The notes beneath the pieces are model-generated. The model made no database searches, had not been told where the DNA came from, and saw only the letters and a program-made list of their open reading frames with translations. Shown piece by piece: positions 26,783 to 36,350 of a stretch of DNA of 64,000 bases (within the stretch, counting starts at the first letter, position 1; each line of letters begins with the position of its first letter). The DNA comes from Candidatus Rhodobacter oscarellae (lineage in GTDB: Bacteria > Pseudomonadota > Alphaproteobacteria > Rhodobacterales > Rhodobacteraceae), in the NCBI RefSeq assembly GCF_001078595.1, contig NZ_LFTY01000002.1, forward strand, positions 3,606,862 through 3,670,861. The letters run 5' to 3'. Made by a program: the position numbers and the translations under genes.

Positions 26783-27034
26783 GATTGCCCCCTGGTTTTT
26801 TCTGTTTCCTCCAAGGAGCTTACGGGCAGCGCACCGCTATTACAATGAGTGCGCGTTGCGCACGCTTTATGTCTCGTCCTCGGCCATCCGGCCTCGTCCT
26901 CGGGCCGTCAAGACCCGCCCTTGCGCCCTATCGGAACGGAATTGTTTTGCGTCGCCTGGGGGCTTGCATAATAAAGAGCGTGCGGTAGCACTCATTTTGG
27001 TAACAGCCGCGACCAGGAAAGCGACGACAGGCGC

Positions 27035-27063
27035 TTGACCTCATAACACCAACTGCCTATTAC
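27035..27063 (+). promoter_or_regulatory. Sigma-70-type promoter of rpmB
   Basis: TTGACC (27035-27040) and TATTAC (27058-27063) are separated by 17 bp, a good housekeeping promoter, about 90 bp upstream of the rpmB start. The rest of the 371-bp gap 26783-27153 contains no gene that I can see. Confidence 0.6.
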
Positions 27064-27153
27064 CCCCGAACGAGATTCTGGGCGCAGCCTCGGCCGCGCC
27101 CTTCTGCATTGCCCGCCGGTGTGAACGGCGGAGCTCAGACAAAGGATGAACCC

Positions 27154-27441
27154 ATGTCGCGCCGCTGCGAACTGACTGGAAAAGGCCCGATGACTGGCAA
27201 CAATGTCAGCCATGCCAAAAATAGGACCCGCCGCCGGTTCCTGCCCAACCTCAACGACGTCTCCTTGATGTCCGAGGCCACTGGCCGGACCTACAAGCTG
27301 CGCATCTCCGCCGCGGCCCTGCGCTCGGTGGACCACCGCGGTGGGCTGGACGCCTTCCTTGCCAAGGCAAAGGACGACGAGCTGTCGGCGAACGCGCTGA
27401 AGATCAAGAAAGAGATCACCAAGGCGCAGACCGCGGCCTAA
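27154..27441 (+). CDS. rpmB: 50S ribosomal protein L28
   Basis: The 95-aa protein starts [32 protein letters not shown], the standard L28 sequence, and ends with the alphaproteobacterial C-terminal extension ([20 protein letters not shown]). It is a structural protein of the large ribosomal subunit. The ATG at 27154 follows AAAGGA. It is a single-gene unit with its own promoter and terminator. Confidence 0.96.
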   Translation: MSRRCELTGKGPMTGNNVSHAKNRTRRRFLPNLNDVSLMSEATGRTYKLRISAAALRSVDHRGGLDAFLAKAKDDELSANALKIKKEITKAQTAA

Positions 27442-27466
27442 CGCGCTTCTGCTGCTTGAAATCGGA

Positions 27467-27504
27467 CGGCCTCGCCCATCAAGGTGCGGGGCCGCTTCAT
27501 TTTG
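27467..27504 (+). terminator. Terminator of rpmB
   Basis: CGGCCTCGC (27467-27475) pairs with GCGGGGCCG (27486-27494) with one G-T pair, followed by CTTCATTTTG. It lies 26 bp after the rpmB stop. Confidence 0.65.
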
Positions 27505-27544
27505 TCCAATTCTGCCGCCGGCGCGGCGCGTCTATGTGGTGAAC

Positions 27545-27988
27545 ATGCTTCGTTTTCTGCCTCTCTGCCTCGCCCTTATTGCCCATCCCGCGCTTGCGGA
27601 TGTGGCGATCCATGACGCCTATGCCCGCGTTGCCCATCCCAAGGCGAAGGCGGGTGCCGTCTTCCTGCAGCTGGAGAATTCCGGCGACGCCGCCGACCGG
27701 CTGCTGGCGGTGGAGAGCCCCGCCGCGATGCGGGTCGAGCTGCACACCCACAGCATGGTGGACGGCGCGATGCTAATGCGCGAGGTCGAGGGCGGCTTTG
27801 AGATCCCCGCAGGCGGCGCGCATGCGCTGGAGCGCGGCGGCGACCACATCATGTTCATGGGCCTCACCGCGCCCTGGAAGCAGGGCGAGATGATCCCCGT
27901 GACGCTGCGCTTTGAGAGCGGACAGGTCATCGAGACCGAAATCGAGGTCGACCTCGAGCGTAAACCCGACGCCCATTCCGGGCATTAG
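27545..27988 (+). CDS. Periplasmic copper chaperone PCu(A)C
   Basis: The 147-aa protein has a signal peptide (MLRFLPLCLALIAHPALA) and the copper site of the PCu(A)C family: a His-Met cluster HTHSM...MLM followed ~20 residues later by GGDHIMFMGL, i.e. the H-x10-M-x21-H-x-M pattern. It also ends in a His-containing tail (DAHSGH). PCu(A)C carries Cu(I) in the periplasm, typically to the CuA site of cytochrome c oxidase; a coxB gene is encoded at 54.4 kb in this window. I use the ATG at 27545; GTG codons at 27536 and 27539 are alternatives. Confidence 0.88.
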   Translation: MLRFLPLCLALIAHPALADVAIHDAYARVAHPKAKAGAVFLQLENSGDAADRLLAVESPAAMRVELHTHSMVDGAMLMREVEGGFEIPAGGAHALERGGDHIMFMGLTAPWKQGEMIPVTLRFESGQVIETEIEVDLERKPDAHSGH

Positions 27989-27994
27989 CGCCCG

Positions 27995-28435
27995 CTAGTC
28001 GGCCTCACTGAACAATTCCGCAAGCGCGCCGGCATGCGGCCTGACCGCCTCTGCCAAGCTGTGCCCGTCTAGGGCCGCATAGAAGGCCTCCTGCGCCTTC
28101 GCGAGCGGCGCGCGCAGGCCGCAGGCGGGCAGGATCAGGCAATCGCAGGGCCCGCCCCCAAAGCATTCCACCAGCGCGGTCTGTTCCGCAAGGCAGCGCG
28201 CGGCATCGCCCAAGGTGATCTCTTCGGCCGGTCGCGCCAGCGCCAAGCCGCCATTGCGGCCCCGGGCCGAGACCAAGAGCCCGCCCTGCACCAGCCGCGA
28301 GCAGATCTTGGCCACATGATGCTCTGACAGGCCAAAAAGGCGCGCCACCGCAGAGGCGGTGGTGCGTTCCGGCGCGATGGTCGCTAGGTGCACCAGCACC
28401 CTTAGGCCGTAATCTGTGAACTTACCGAGTTGCAT
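27995..28435 (-). CDS. nsrR: Rrf2-family regulator, NsrR-like
   Basis: The 146-aa regulator has the Rrf2 winged helix (MQLGKFTDYGLRVLVHLATI) and a cysteine cluster at residues 91, 97, 99 and 105 (ECFGGGPCDCLILPACGL), suited to binding an iron-sulfur cluster as in NsrR. NsrR represses nitric-oxide stress genes until NO destroys the cluster. The divergent neighbours, a small membrane protein and a truncated haemoglobin, fit that role. Dyads in the intergenic region match an NsrR-type operator. An IscR or RirA assignment is less likely because of the cysteine spacing and context. Confidence 0.75.
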   Translation of the reverse strand: MQLGKFTDYGLRVLVHLATIAPERTTASAVARLFGLSEHHVAKICSRLVQGGLLVSARGRNGGLALARPAEEITLGDAARCLAEQTALVECFGGGPCDCLILPACGLRAPLAKAQEAFYAALDGHSLAEAVRPHAGALAELFSEAD

Positions 28436-28447
28436 GCGACAAAATTA

Positions 28448-28500
28448 GCATTTGAGATGCGGATTAATCAATGCCATATAATGCGTATCTGAAATGCGCA
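28448..28500. promoter_or_regulatory. Two NsrR-type dyads overlapping a divergent promoter
   Basis: GCATTTGAGATGC (28448-28460) and TGCGTATCTGAAATGCGCA (28482-28500) are imperfect inverted repeats with the ATGCNT-like arms of NsrR sites. TTGAGA (28452-28457) and TATAAT (28477-28482), 19 bp apart, form a rightward promoter. One dyad covers the -35 and the other starts at the end of the -10, well placed for repression of the small protein and haemoglobin genes, and perhaps of nsrR itself. Confidence 0.55.
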
Positions 28501-28516
28501 ATAAGGGAATCACGAT

Positions 28517-28669
28517 ATGCGACTGGTAAACATGCTTCTCTGGCCCGGCACGGCGATCTGCCGCCGGATCGGCGTAGATCCCGAAAGCGACATGGGGCTC
28601 GTGCGCTCGATGTTTAACATGCTGGTTTATCTCAGCGTGGCGCTGGCCTTTGTTTGGGTGCTGGTATGA
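28517..28669 (+). CDS. 50-aa single-helix membrane protein
   Basis: The ATG at 28517 opens a 50-codon frame, MRLVNMLLWPGTAICRRIGVD..., ending with a hydrophobic helix (FNMLVYLSVALAFVWVLV). The stop overlaps the haemoglobin start by four bases (ATGA at 28666-28669), and AAGGGAA lies upstream of the ATG, both signs of a real, coupled gene. The N-terminal half is amphipathic and cysteine-containing. No known family was recognised. Its position under NsrR-type sites suggests a role in NO or haem handling at the inner membrane, perhaps as a partner of the haemoglobin. Confidence 0.7.
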   Translation: MRLVNMLLWPGTAICRRIGVDPESDMGLVRSMFNMLVYLSVALAFVWVLV

Positions 28670-29091
28670 GCGGCCTCCGGCGCGTTGACGTCACCGTGGA
28701 AGAGATCGAGGCCGTGGTCTCGGCCTTCTATGGGCGCGTCCGCGCCGATCGGGTCATCGGGCCGATCTTCAACGAGATCATTTCGACCGACGCGCAGCAC
28801 TGGCGCGCGCATGAGGCCAAGATCGTGCTGTTCTGGCGCAACGCCTTGCGCGGAGAGCCGCTGTACAACGGCAATCCGATGATGGTGCATGCGGGCATCT
28901 CGTCAGTAGACCCGCGGCATTTCGTGACCTGGCTGGGCCTCTTCGACGAGGTTCTTGCCGACATCCTGGAGCCCGCGCAGGCCAGCGCCTGGTCGGGCCT
29001 GGCGCATCGCATCGCCCGGGGGCTTTCGATGGGCCTAGAGGCCGCCCGGGCGCGAGACGCATCCGGGGCCGTGCCGGACCTGCGCGGCTAA
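28666..29091 (+). CDS. Group III truncated haemoglobin
   Basis: The 141-aa globin has VVSAFYGRVRADRVIGPIF in the B-E region, followed by AHEAKIVLFWRNALRGEPLYNGNP and MMVHAGI with the proximal histidine. The segment FVTWLGLFDEVLADIL is the G helix. This pattern is that of group III truncated haemoglobins, which bind O2 or NO and are thought to help in NO detoxification. It is coupled to the upstream 50-aa membrane protein, with nsrR divergent. Confidence 0.85.
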   Translation: MSGLRRVDVTVEEIEAVVSAFYGRVRADRVIGPIFNEIISTDAQHWRAHEAKIVLFWRNALRGEPLYNGNPMMVHAGISSVDPRHFVTWLGLFDEVLADILEPAQASAWSGLAHRIARGLSMGLEAARARDASGAVPDLRG

Positions 29092-29457
29092 GGCGAAGGC
29101 GACGAGTGGCGGGACCACCAACAGACGTGGAGGGATTTTAAATTCCCGAGGACCTGTTTGCACAGGTGGGCGCCAGGTAACGAGGCCAAGACCCCGACAG
29201 AGCCAGCTCCCTCGGAATTGATTAAGGCCACCGGAATTTGACCTCGCACAAAAAGGGCAGTGCCCGCCAACGCACCAGATAAGCTGCGCGGGGGGCTGCG
29301 GCAAGGGCGATTGCGCGCGCTGCGCGGATATGACTGCACGCACGGACGCGGGCGCGCCACGGCCCGAGGCGCCGCGGGCGCGCCGCGGCGCTGTCTCTGG
29401 ACCGGCGCCGCGCGCTGCTCTATGGCTTTGAGAAAGCTAGCCGAAGGAGCGCCCCCC
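29092..29457. other. Non-coding stretch before the amidinotransferase-family gene
   Basis: There is no supported gene in these 366 bp; the frame upstream of the ATG at 29458 is low-complexity GC-rich translation without family features. A small hairpin GGGCAGTGCCC lies near 29256. Confidence 0.4.
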
Positions 29458-30390
29458 ATGGACACGATGTATGACGGAGACACGTTCACCCTGCGCCGCC
29501 GCCAGGAGGGCGGCACCCCGCAGCTGAACTCCTGGGGCGCGAATTCGGATTACGGCGTGCTGCGCGACGTGCTGCTGGGGCCGGTGGAGAACTATCGCTG
29601 GCTCAAGACCTCGTCGCTGTCCAAGAAGACCCTGCGCCGGGGCGGGGTGTTCGAGCCCGAGGTCGCGGCGCGCCAGCATGCCGAGATGGTGGACGCCTAT
29701 CGCTCGGCCGGGGTGGAGGTGCACACCCATGCGCCCGACCCAGAGCTGCCCTATCAGATCTACGCCCGCGACAGCTCGGTCATGACGCCCTACGGCGCGA
29801 TCATCACCCATATGGCGCAGTACTGGCGGCGCGGCGAGAACTTCCGCGCCATCGAGACCTACCAGCGCCTGGGCGTGCCGATCTACGACTACGTCACCGC
29901 CGGTACCTTTGAGGGCGGCGATTTCAACGTGATCGAGCCGGGCTGTGTGCTGCTGGGCTGGGAGGGCGAAGAGGGCCGCTCGATGGAGCAGGGGGCGCTG
30001 CAGATCAAGGGCTGGATGGAGGCCGAGGGCTGGGAGGTCTTCCTGGCCGATATCGACCCCTATTACGTGCATATCGACCTGATGGTGGTGATGCTGGCGC
30101 CCAAGCTGGCGGCGGTCTGCCTGGAGTGCACTGACGAGGCGATCGTGGACTGGCTGAAGGCCAAGGGGATCGAGATCCTGCCCGTGCCCTTCAAGGACAC
30201 CATGGCATTGGGCTGCAACGTGGTGGCGCTGGGGGACGACCGGGTGCTGCTGCCCGCCGAGAGCACCACGCTGAAGGAGATGCTGCGCGCGCGGGGCTTC
30301 ACGATCTACGACCCCGAGCTGAGCATGATCACCCAGGGCGGCGGCGGCGTGCACTGCATGTGCCAGAGCCTGCGCCGGGATCCTGTCTGA
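29458..30390 (+). CDS. Amidinotransferase/dimethylarginine hydrolase family protein
   Basis: The 310-aa protein has the guanidino-modifying (pentein) fold. Motifs are YARDSSVMTPYG near residue 100, FEGGDFNVIEPG near 150, the catalytic-histidine region YVHIDLMVVML near 203 and the C-terminal nucleophile in GGGGVHCMCQSLRRDP. It probably hydrolyses or transfers an amidino group from arginine or a methylarginine; a deiminase or DDAH activity is most likely. The ATG at 29458 follows GAAGGAGC. It is a single-gene unit, followed by two repeat elements. Confidence 0.78.
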   Translation: MDTMYDGDTFTLRRRQEGGTPQLNSWGANSDYGVLRDVLLGPVENYRWLKTSSLSKKTLRRGGVFEPEVAARQHAEMVDAYRSAGVEVHTHAPDPELPYQIYARDSSVMTPYGAIITHMAQYWRRGENFRAIETYQRLGVPIYDYVTAGTFEGGDFNVIEPGCVLLGWEGEEGRSMEQGALQIKGWMEAEGWEVFLADIDPYYVHIDLMVVMLAPKLAAVCLECTDEAIVDWLKAKGIEILPVPFKDTMALGCNVVALGDDRVLLPAESTTLKEMLRARGFTIYDPELSMITQGGGGVHCMCQSLRRDPV

Positions 30391-30446
30391 CGTCGGACAG
30401 CGTTGGGGCTCCGGCTGGAACAAAACGCCGCAAGCCGTTCTCGGTT

Positions 30447-30503
30447 AGGGAAATTTTAGCGATTCGTCCCGGATCATAGATCCGGGTGGGAGCCGCGGCG
30501 CGC
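30447..30503. repeat. Dispersed hairpin element, copy 1
   Basis: A core GATTCGTCCCGG...CCGGGTGGGAGCCGCGGCG contains a perfect 8-bp stem CCCGGATC/GATCCGGG with loop ATA. The copy at 44723-44779 shares the flanks and loop but has stem CCCGGAGC/GCTCCGGG: a matched change on both arms. Both copies lie just after genes, outside coding sequence. Confidence 0.8.
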
Positions 30504-30508
30504 CCAAA

Positions 30509-30559
30509 TCTGGACGGGGTCTGGGTCTGGGCGGCGTCTGGGTCTGGACGGCGTCTGGG
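30509..30559. repeat. Three tandem 17-bp repeats
   Basis: Units TCTGGACGGGGTCTGGG (30509-30525), TCTGGGCGGCGTCTGGG (30526-30542) and TCTGGACGGCGTCTGGG (30543-30559) follow directly after the hairpin element and end 4 bp before the prepilin peptidase stop codon. The period is 17, so the array does not encode a repeating peptide. Confidence 0.85.
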
Positions 30560-30563
30560 CAGT

Positions 30564-31094
30564 TCAGGCGCCGTAGGCCGCCCCCAGCGCGAGGTAGATC
30601 GCCAGAGAGGAGCCAAGCGCGGTGCCCATCGGGAACTTCTTGGCGTCCCAGGACACCCAGTTCGGCGTGGCCGCCCGGATGAAGGGCATCAGCCGCGCGA
30701 TGCGGTGCAGCATGAAGGCCGCGATGATCGCCAGCGCCAAGAGCATCATGAACACGCCGGTATCGGCGAAGGACACAAAGAGCGCCATGGCGGCGGCGAA
30801 TTTCACGTCGCCCGCGCCCAACGCGCCCGTCATATTCAGCAAAAACCCGATCACCAGGATCACCGCGAAATGCGCGTAGCCCCATAGATAGGCGTCCAGC
30901 GGCAAGGCGATGAAGCCGATGACCGCGTAGGTCGCCAGCAGGGCCAGCACCGCCTTATTGCGGATCTTCATATCCTTGAGGTCGGTATACATCACCCAAA
31001 GGCAGATCGGCAGGACGACTGGCAATAGCCACAGGGCGGCGGTGGATGTGATTTCGAGCACGGGGACGGCCTCGTTGGATTGGTTCGCTTCCAT
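30564..31094 (-). CDS. cpaA: Prepilin peptidase of the Tad system (CpaA/TadV)
   Basis: The 176-aa polytopic aspartic protease has YTDLKDMKIRNK near residue 36 (first catalytic Asp region) and GALGAGDVKFAAA near 92, the GxGD motif. About six hydrophobic segments are seen. Its size matches the short, methylase-less prepilin peptidases of Tad loci. It cleaves the leader of the Flp-type pilins encoded at 41-42 kb. I choose the ATG at 31094 (MEANQSNEAV). It sits at the downstream end of the leftward Tad cluster. Confidence 0.88.
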   Translation of the reverse strand: MEANQSNEAVPVLEITSTAALWLLPVVLPICLWVMYTDLKDMKIRNKAVLALLATYAVIGFIALPLDAYLWGYAHFAVILVIGFLLNMTGALGAGDVKFAAAMALFVSFADTGVFMMLLALAIIAAFMLHRIARLMPFIRAATPNWVSWDAKKFPMGTALGSSLAIYLALGAAYGA

Positions 31095-31176
31095 GCAACA
31101 ATGGCGGCGCTTATGGGCGTCAACAGGCTGATATTGGGACAATTCGGTGGCGGCGCCAAAAGCGCCGCGCCGCCGC

Positions 31177-31200
31177 CCCTAGTTCGTGCCCTAGTTCGTG
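31177..31200. repeat. 12-bp perfect tandem duplication at the 3' end of a gene
   Basis: CCCTAGTTCGTG occurs twice in direct succession (31177-31188 and 31189-31200). The second copy contains the stop codon of the TPR gene. It looks like a recent slippage duplication beyond the coding end. Confidence 0.8.
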
Positions 31201-32048
31201 ACTGTGCCCTCAAGCGCGCGCAGGCTGCGCACGGCGGCCTCGAAATGCCGCGGGTGGGTCTCGATGGCCTCTTTCAAGAGCCCCTCGCCGATGGACACAT
31301 CGCCCGTCTTGATCGCGCTCAGCGCCAGCGTATGCAACAGCTGCGCCCGCTCGATCTGTGTCATTGGCACCACAGGCAACTCGTAAATTCGCTGCGCGCC
31401 GCGGGCCAAGGTCATGTTATTTTTGGCGGTGAAGAGGTTCTGATCATAGGTGATCGCCTCGGCGAACAGCCCCTCGGCGTCTTTGTAGTCGCCCCGGGTG
31501 AGCTTGGAGTAGCCCCAGTTGTTCAGCACGCCAGAGGGCTTTGTGGTCAGCCCCGCGGCGGTCTCGTAGAACGCGTCGGCGCGGTCCCATTCCTGGTTGG
31601 AATCCGCGACCATCGCCTCTAGCCGGTAGCGCTTATAGGTCTCGAAGGTGGGCGGCACGGCGTCAAGCTCGATCTCGGCCTGGTCCCAGTCGCCGGCGCG
31701 GATCAGCGCATCGGCGTAATCCACGCGGTCCTCGTTTGTGACCTCGTCATGCTTGACGATCCTCTTCCAGACCGGAACCGCCTCTGCCGGGCGCTTCGCG
31801 CGGATCAGCGATTTGGCCAGACCGCGTTGAAATTCCACGCGTTTTGGGTCGTCGCGGCTGGCGCGTTTGAAGTACGAGACGGCCTCGTTCGGATCCGCCA
31901 CCGTCAGCATGATGTCGTTAAGGTTGGATTCGTCGATCACGTTCACGCTCTTGAGGCGATCCACCTCCGTCGCCGCGTTGTTTGACCGATCACAAGCACC
32001 CAACAGCATCACGCTGCCGATGCATAGCACACTCAATGTCTGGCGCAT
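31191..32048 (-). CDS. TPR-repeat lipoprotein of the Tad cluster
   Basis: The 285-aa protein starts MRQTLSVLCIGSVMLLGACDR, a lipoprotein signal with lipobox LGAC. The rest is helical tetratricopeptide-type repeats (for example GLAKSLIRAKRPAEAVPVWKRIV, NWGYSKLTRGDYKDAEGLFAEAITYD). Such proteins, together with TadD, help assemble or stabilise the outer-membrane part of the Tad pilus machinery. It follows a second TPR lipoprotein gene on the same strand by 46 bp. The ATG at 32048 is chosen because it gives a proper signal peptide. Confidence 0.75.
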   Translation of the reverse strand: MRQTLSVLCIGSVMLLGACDRSNNAATEVDRLKSVNVIDESNLNDIMLTVADPNEAVSYFKRASRDDPKRVEFQRGLAKSLIRAKRPAEAVPVWKRIVKHDEVTNEDRVDYADALIRAGDWDQAEIELDAVPPTFETYKRYRLEAMVADSNQEWDRADAFYETAAGLTTKPSGVLNNWGYSKLTRGDYKDAEGLFAEAITYDQNLFTAKNNMTLARGAQRIYELPVVPMTQIERAQLLHTLALSAIKTGDVSIGEGLLKEAIETHPRHFEAAVRSLRALEGTVTN

Positions 32049-32094
32049 TTGCCTGCGTCCCTTACTGCTCTCATGCATTCTGCCCAAATTGTTA

Positions 32095-32670
32095 TTATTT
32101 GGTTTCGAGGCGGTAGGTTCCCCCACCACGCCGCACCAGGGCGAATGTGTTATTGTTTTCCGAATTGTAGACCGGATTTTCAAGTTTGGCGAGCGCTAAG
32201 AGCAAATTCTCGCGTATTTGCGCGCTTTCGCCGTTGTCCAGGGCGAAGGCCGTGCGGAAGACGCGCTCTGCCTCGCCGGTATTGCCGCGCTCAAAAAGCA
32301 CCACGCCGAGGTTGTTCCAGGCGGGCGCATAGGTCTCGTCGGCCTCAATGGCGCGCCGCAGCATGTCCTCGGCCTGGCCCAGGCGCCCCAGCATGAGGTT
32401 GGCCGAGCCGATGGCGGAAAGCACGTCGATGTTCAGGCCCTGGTCGGCGGCGGCGCGGTAGAAGGCCTTGAGCGCCAACTCGTGCTCGCCGGCCGCCATC
32501 AGGCGGTGGCCCACGGTCAGCCCGTCGACCGCGTCCTGGCGCTGGTCAAAGCCGGGGGCATGGGACTGCCCCTTGGCCGCCACGCCGAGATTGCCCGTGT
32601 TGGCGCAGGCGGCCAGGGCGATGGGCCCTGCCAGCGCCAATGCGCGACCAATGCCTGGGATGGGGATCAC
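32095..32670 (-). CDS. tadD: TPR-repeat lipoprotein TadD
   Basis: The 191-aa protein begins with a GTG codon (MIPIPGIGRALALAGPIALAACANTG), with lipobox LAAC. At least three TPR units follow, including ALKAFYRAAADQGLNIDVLSAIGSANLMLGR and YAPAWNNLGVVLFERGNTGEAERVFRTAF. TadD is the pilotin-like lipoprotein of Tad systems, thought to assist secretin assembly. No ATG lies in a plausible position, and GGCAGG precedes the GTG. It is upstream of the second TPR lipoprotein and downstream of tadC, with a 259-bp gap. Confidence 0.72.
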   Translation of the reverse strand: MIPIPGIGRALALAGPIALAACANTGNLGVAAKGQSHAPGFDQRQDAVDGLTVGHRLMAAGEHELALKAFYRAAADQGLNIDVLSAIGSANLMLGRLGQAEDMLRRAIEADETYAPAWNNLGVVLFERGNTGEAERVFRTAFALDNGESAQIRENLLLALAKLENPVYNSENNNTFALVRRGGGTYRLETK

Positions 32671-32929
32671 AACGTACCTGCCTTTTTTGTCGTTCTGCTC
32701 GTTTTGGGGAACGATAGGCCAGATTGTACGGGGCGGGTAGTGCTCGCCTGTGGATAAGTTCGGCGGCATGGCAAATTGGGCACGCCGGGGCGCGTTGTGC
32801 TTCATGTGCGCGGGCGGGGACCGGCGCGGCGAGCGATGCGCGGCGCGATGCCGCAGGGGCGAAATCTTGGGGATTTCTTAAAGATTTGGCGCCACAGATG
32901 ACTCAGGGTGGGCGCCGGCAGGCGCGCGC

Positions 32930-33916
32930 TTAATAGCTCGCGCCGCTGCCGTTTAGCGTCAGGTAGATGTTGTACACCGAGGGCCCGACCAGGATCACCA
33001 AGAGCGGCGGGACGGTCAGAACCATCGTTGCCAGCGTCATCTTCGTGGGGAGGGTGTTGGCCTTTTCCTCGGCGCGCATCACGCGCTTGTCGCGCATCTC
33101 GCCGGCATAGACCCGCAGCGCGTCGGCGATAGAGGTACCAAAGGTCGCCGACTGGATCAGCACGGTGACAAAGCTTGCCACGTCCGGAACCCCGGCCCGT
33201 TCGGCGAAGTCGCGCAGGACCGAGGTGCGTTCCTTGCCGGCCTTCATCTCTTGGCTGACCGTCTCGAACTCTTCGGCAAGCGCGGGGTAGCCGGCCCTGA
33301 TCTCGCGCGCCACGCGCAGGATGGACTGGTCCAGGGACTGGCCCGCCTCGACGCAGACAAGCATCATATCAAGGCTGTCCGGGAAGCCGTTGGTGATCTC
33401 TTCCTGGCGTGACTGCAGCCGCCGGTTCACCCAATATTTCGGGGCCATATAGCCCACGAGGCCCGGCAGCAGCGCCGATATCACGATCTGCTGGGTGCCG
33501 ACGTCGTCATTGGTGGCCTGCAGCAGGATCACGTAGAGCACGCCCAGGATCAGCCCGCCCGCGCCAAGCGCAAACTGCGCGAAATGGTAGGTCCGCACCG
33601 CGTTCTTGCTGCGATAGCCCGCCTGCACGAGCTTGAGCTTGACGGCCGAGTATTCCTCGGCGTCCTGCGGCTCTAGGAAATCCGAGTACTTCTCTAGCTT
33701 GTCGTTCTTGGTGTCCGCCCGGAGCCGTTGGTCGGGGGCCTTATCCAAACCCGTGCGCTCTGCGGATTTTTTGAGCTTGCTGAGCGGATCCTCCTTCTTG
33801 TTGAGAAGGATCGGCAAGGTCAGCAGGACCATAAACAGCCCGAGGATGCCCAGCGCGAGAAGCGGGCCGAAGGGGCCAAACTGATCGGTCAGGAGGGTGT
33901 TGATTTGTTCGATCAT
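32930..33916 (-). CDS. tadC: Tad pilus inner-membrane platform protein TadC
   Basis: The 328-aa protein has a hydrophobic N-terminus (PLLALGILGLFMVLLTLPILL), two further helices (~residues 115-155), the T2SSF/GspF domain (FPDSLDMMLVCVEAGQSLDQSILRVAREI... SFVTVLIQSATFGTSIADALRVYA) and a final helix. TadB and TadC form the platform that couples the TadA ATPase to pilin assembly. It lies 10 bp downstream of tadB. Confidence 0.9.
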   Translation of the reverse strand: MIEQINTLLTDQFGPFGPLLALGILGLFMVLLTLPILLNKKEDPLSKLKKSAERTGLDKAPDQRLRADTKNDKLEKYSDFLEPQDAEEYSAVKLKLVQAGYRSKNAVRTYHFAQFALGAGGLILGVLYVILLQATNDDVGTQQIVISALLPGLVGYMAPKYWVNRRLQSRQEEITNGFPDSLDMMLVCVEAGQSLDQSILRVAREIRAGYPALAEEFETVSQEMKAGKERTSVLRDFAERAGVPDVASFVTVLIQSATFGTSIADALRVYAGEMRDKRVMRAEEKANTLPTKMTLATMVLTVPPLLVILVGPSVYNIYLTLNGSGASY

Positions 33917-33926
33917 GCTGGCACCT

Positions 33927-34895
33927 TTACACCTTGATATTCACGAGGATCTTCATGCAGATCAGGTTCGCGACCAGGAACCCGGCGACCACTAGGCAGG
34001 CCGGCACGAAGACAGCGGTGCCCATAACGTCGTCGTAGTAGTTCGGCTGGGCGATGTTGATCCCGATCAGCGCCAGCAGGGGGAAGCCCGACAGGAACTT
34101 GCCCGACCATTTCGCCTCGGCGGTGATCGCGTTCACCCGGCGGAACAGCTTGAACCGCGAGCGGATCACCTTGGCCAGCCCGTCCAGGATCTCGGCGAGG
34201 TTACCGCCCGAGGTCTGCTGGATCGTCACCGCCACCGCCAAAAAGCGCATGTCTTGCATATCCAGCCGCTCGGCCATCGCCTTGAGCGCCTCGCCCACGT
34301 CGCGGCCATAGGCGCTTTCGTCGGCGATCATGCCCATCTCGGTGCCCAGCGGGTCCGGGATCTCCTTGGCCACGATGTTCAGCGCCGAGCTGAACGGGTG
34401 GCCCACCCGCAGGCTGCGTACCATCAGTTCCACCGCGTCGGGCAGCTGCTCTTCGAGCAGCTTCATCCGCTTGGTGGCCTTGCTGTTGATCCAGACATAG
34501 ACCGCGCCGATGCCCATGGCGATGGACACGCCGATGCGGATCTGCACGTTGGCGCCGGTGCCGATGGTCAGGCCCATGAACGCCACGCCGCCCAGCAGCG
34601 CCATCACCATCATCAGCTGCACCGGCGAGAAGGCGATATTCGCCATCTGCGCCTTCTCGGCCAGGATCGAGTAGATTGGGATCGAGCGCGACTTGAGGTG
34701 CTGGCTCATCTCCTTGCGGAGCTGGTCCAGGACCTCCTCGCGCCCGGCGCCCTTCTCGAGCATATCCAGGCGGCGGTTGACCTTGCTGTTGAGGCTGATC
34801 GACTTGCCAAAGATCGTCAGGTAGATGCCTTCGACCAGCACAAGAACGGCGACAAAGATCAGGCCGTAGATGATTGGCTCTATGGGGATGGACAT
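33927..34895 (-). CDS. tadB: Tad pilus inner-membrane platform protein TadB
   Basis: The 322-aa paralogue of TadC has an N-terminal helix, two central helices (FSPVQLMMVMALLGGVAFMGLTIG region) and a T2SSF domain (LPDAVELMVRSLRVGHPFSSALNIVAKEIPDP... QQTSGGNLAEILDGLAKVIRSR) before the last membrane segments. It works as the partner of TadC. The gene starts 11 bp after the cpaF stop and ends 10 bp before tadC. Confidence 0.9.
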   Translation of the reverse strand: MSIPIEPIIYGLIFVAVLVLVEGIYLTIFGKSISLNSKVNRRLDMLEKGAGREEVLDQLRKEMSQHLKSRSIPIYSILAEKAQMANIAFSPVQLMMVMALLGGVAFMGLTIGTGANVQIRIGVSIAMGIGAVYVWINSKATKRMKLLEEQLPDAVELMVRSLRVGHPFSSALNIVAKEIPDPLGTEMGMIADESAYGRDVGEALKAMAERLDMQDMRFLAVAVTIQQTSGGNLAEILDGLAKVIRSRFKLFRRVNAITAEAKWSGKFLSGFPLLALIGINIAQPNYYDDVMGTAVFVPACLVVAGFLVANLICMKILVNIKV

Positions 34896-34906
34896 TGCGG
34901 CTTACC

Positions 34907-36328
<1,422 letters not shown>

Positions 36329-36350
36329 TTTGGGCCTCTAAGCTTTAGCT

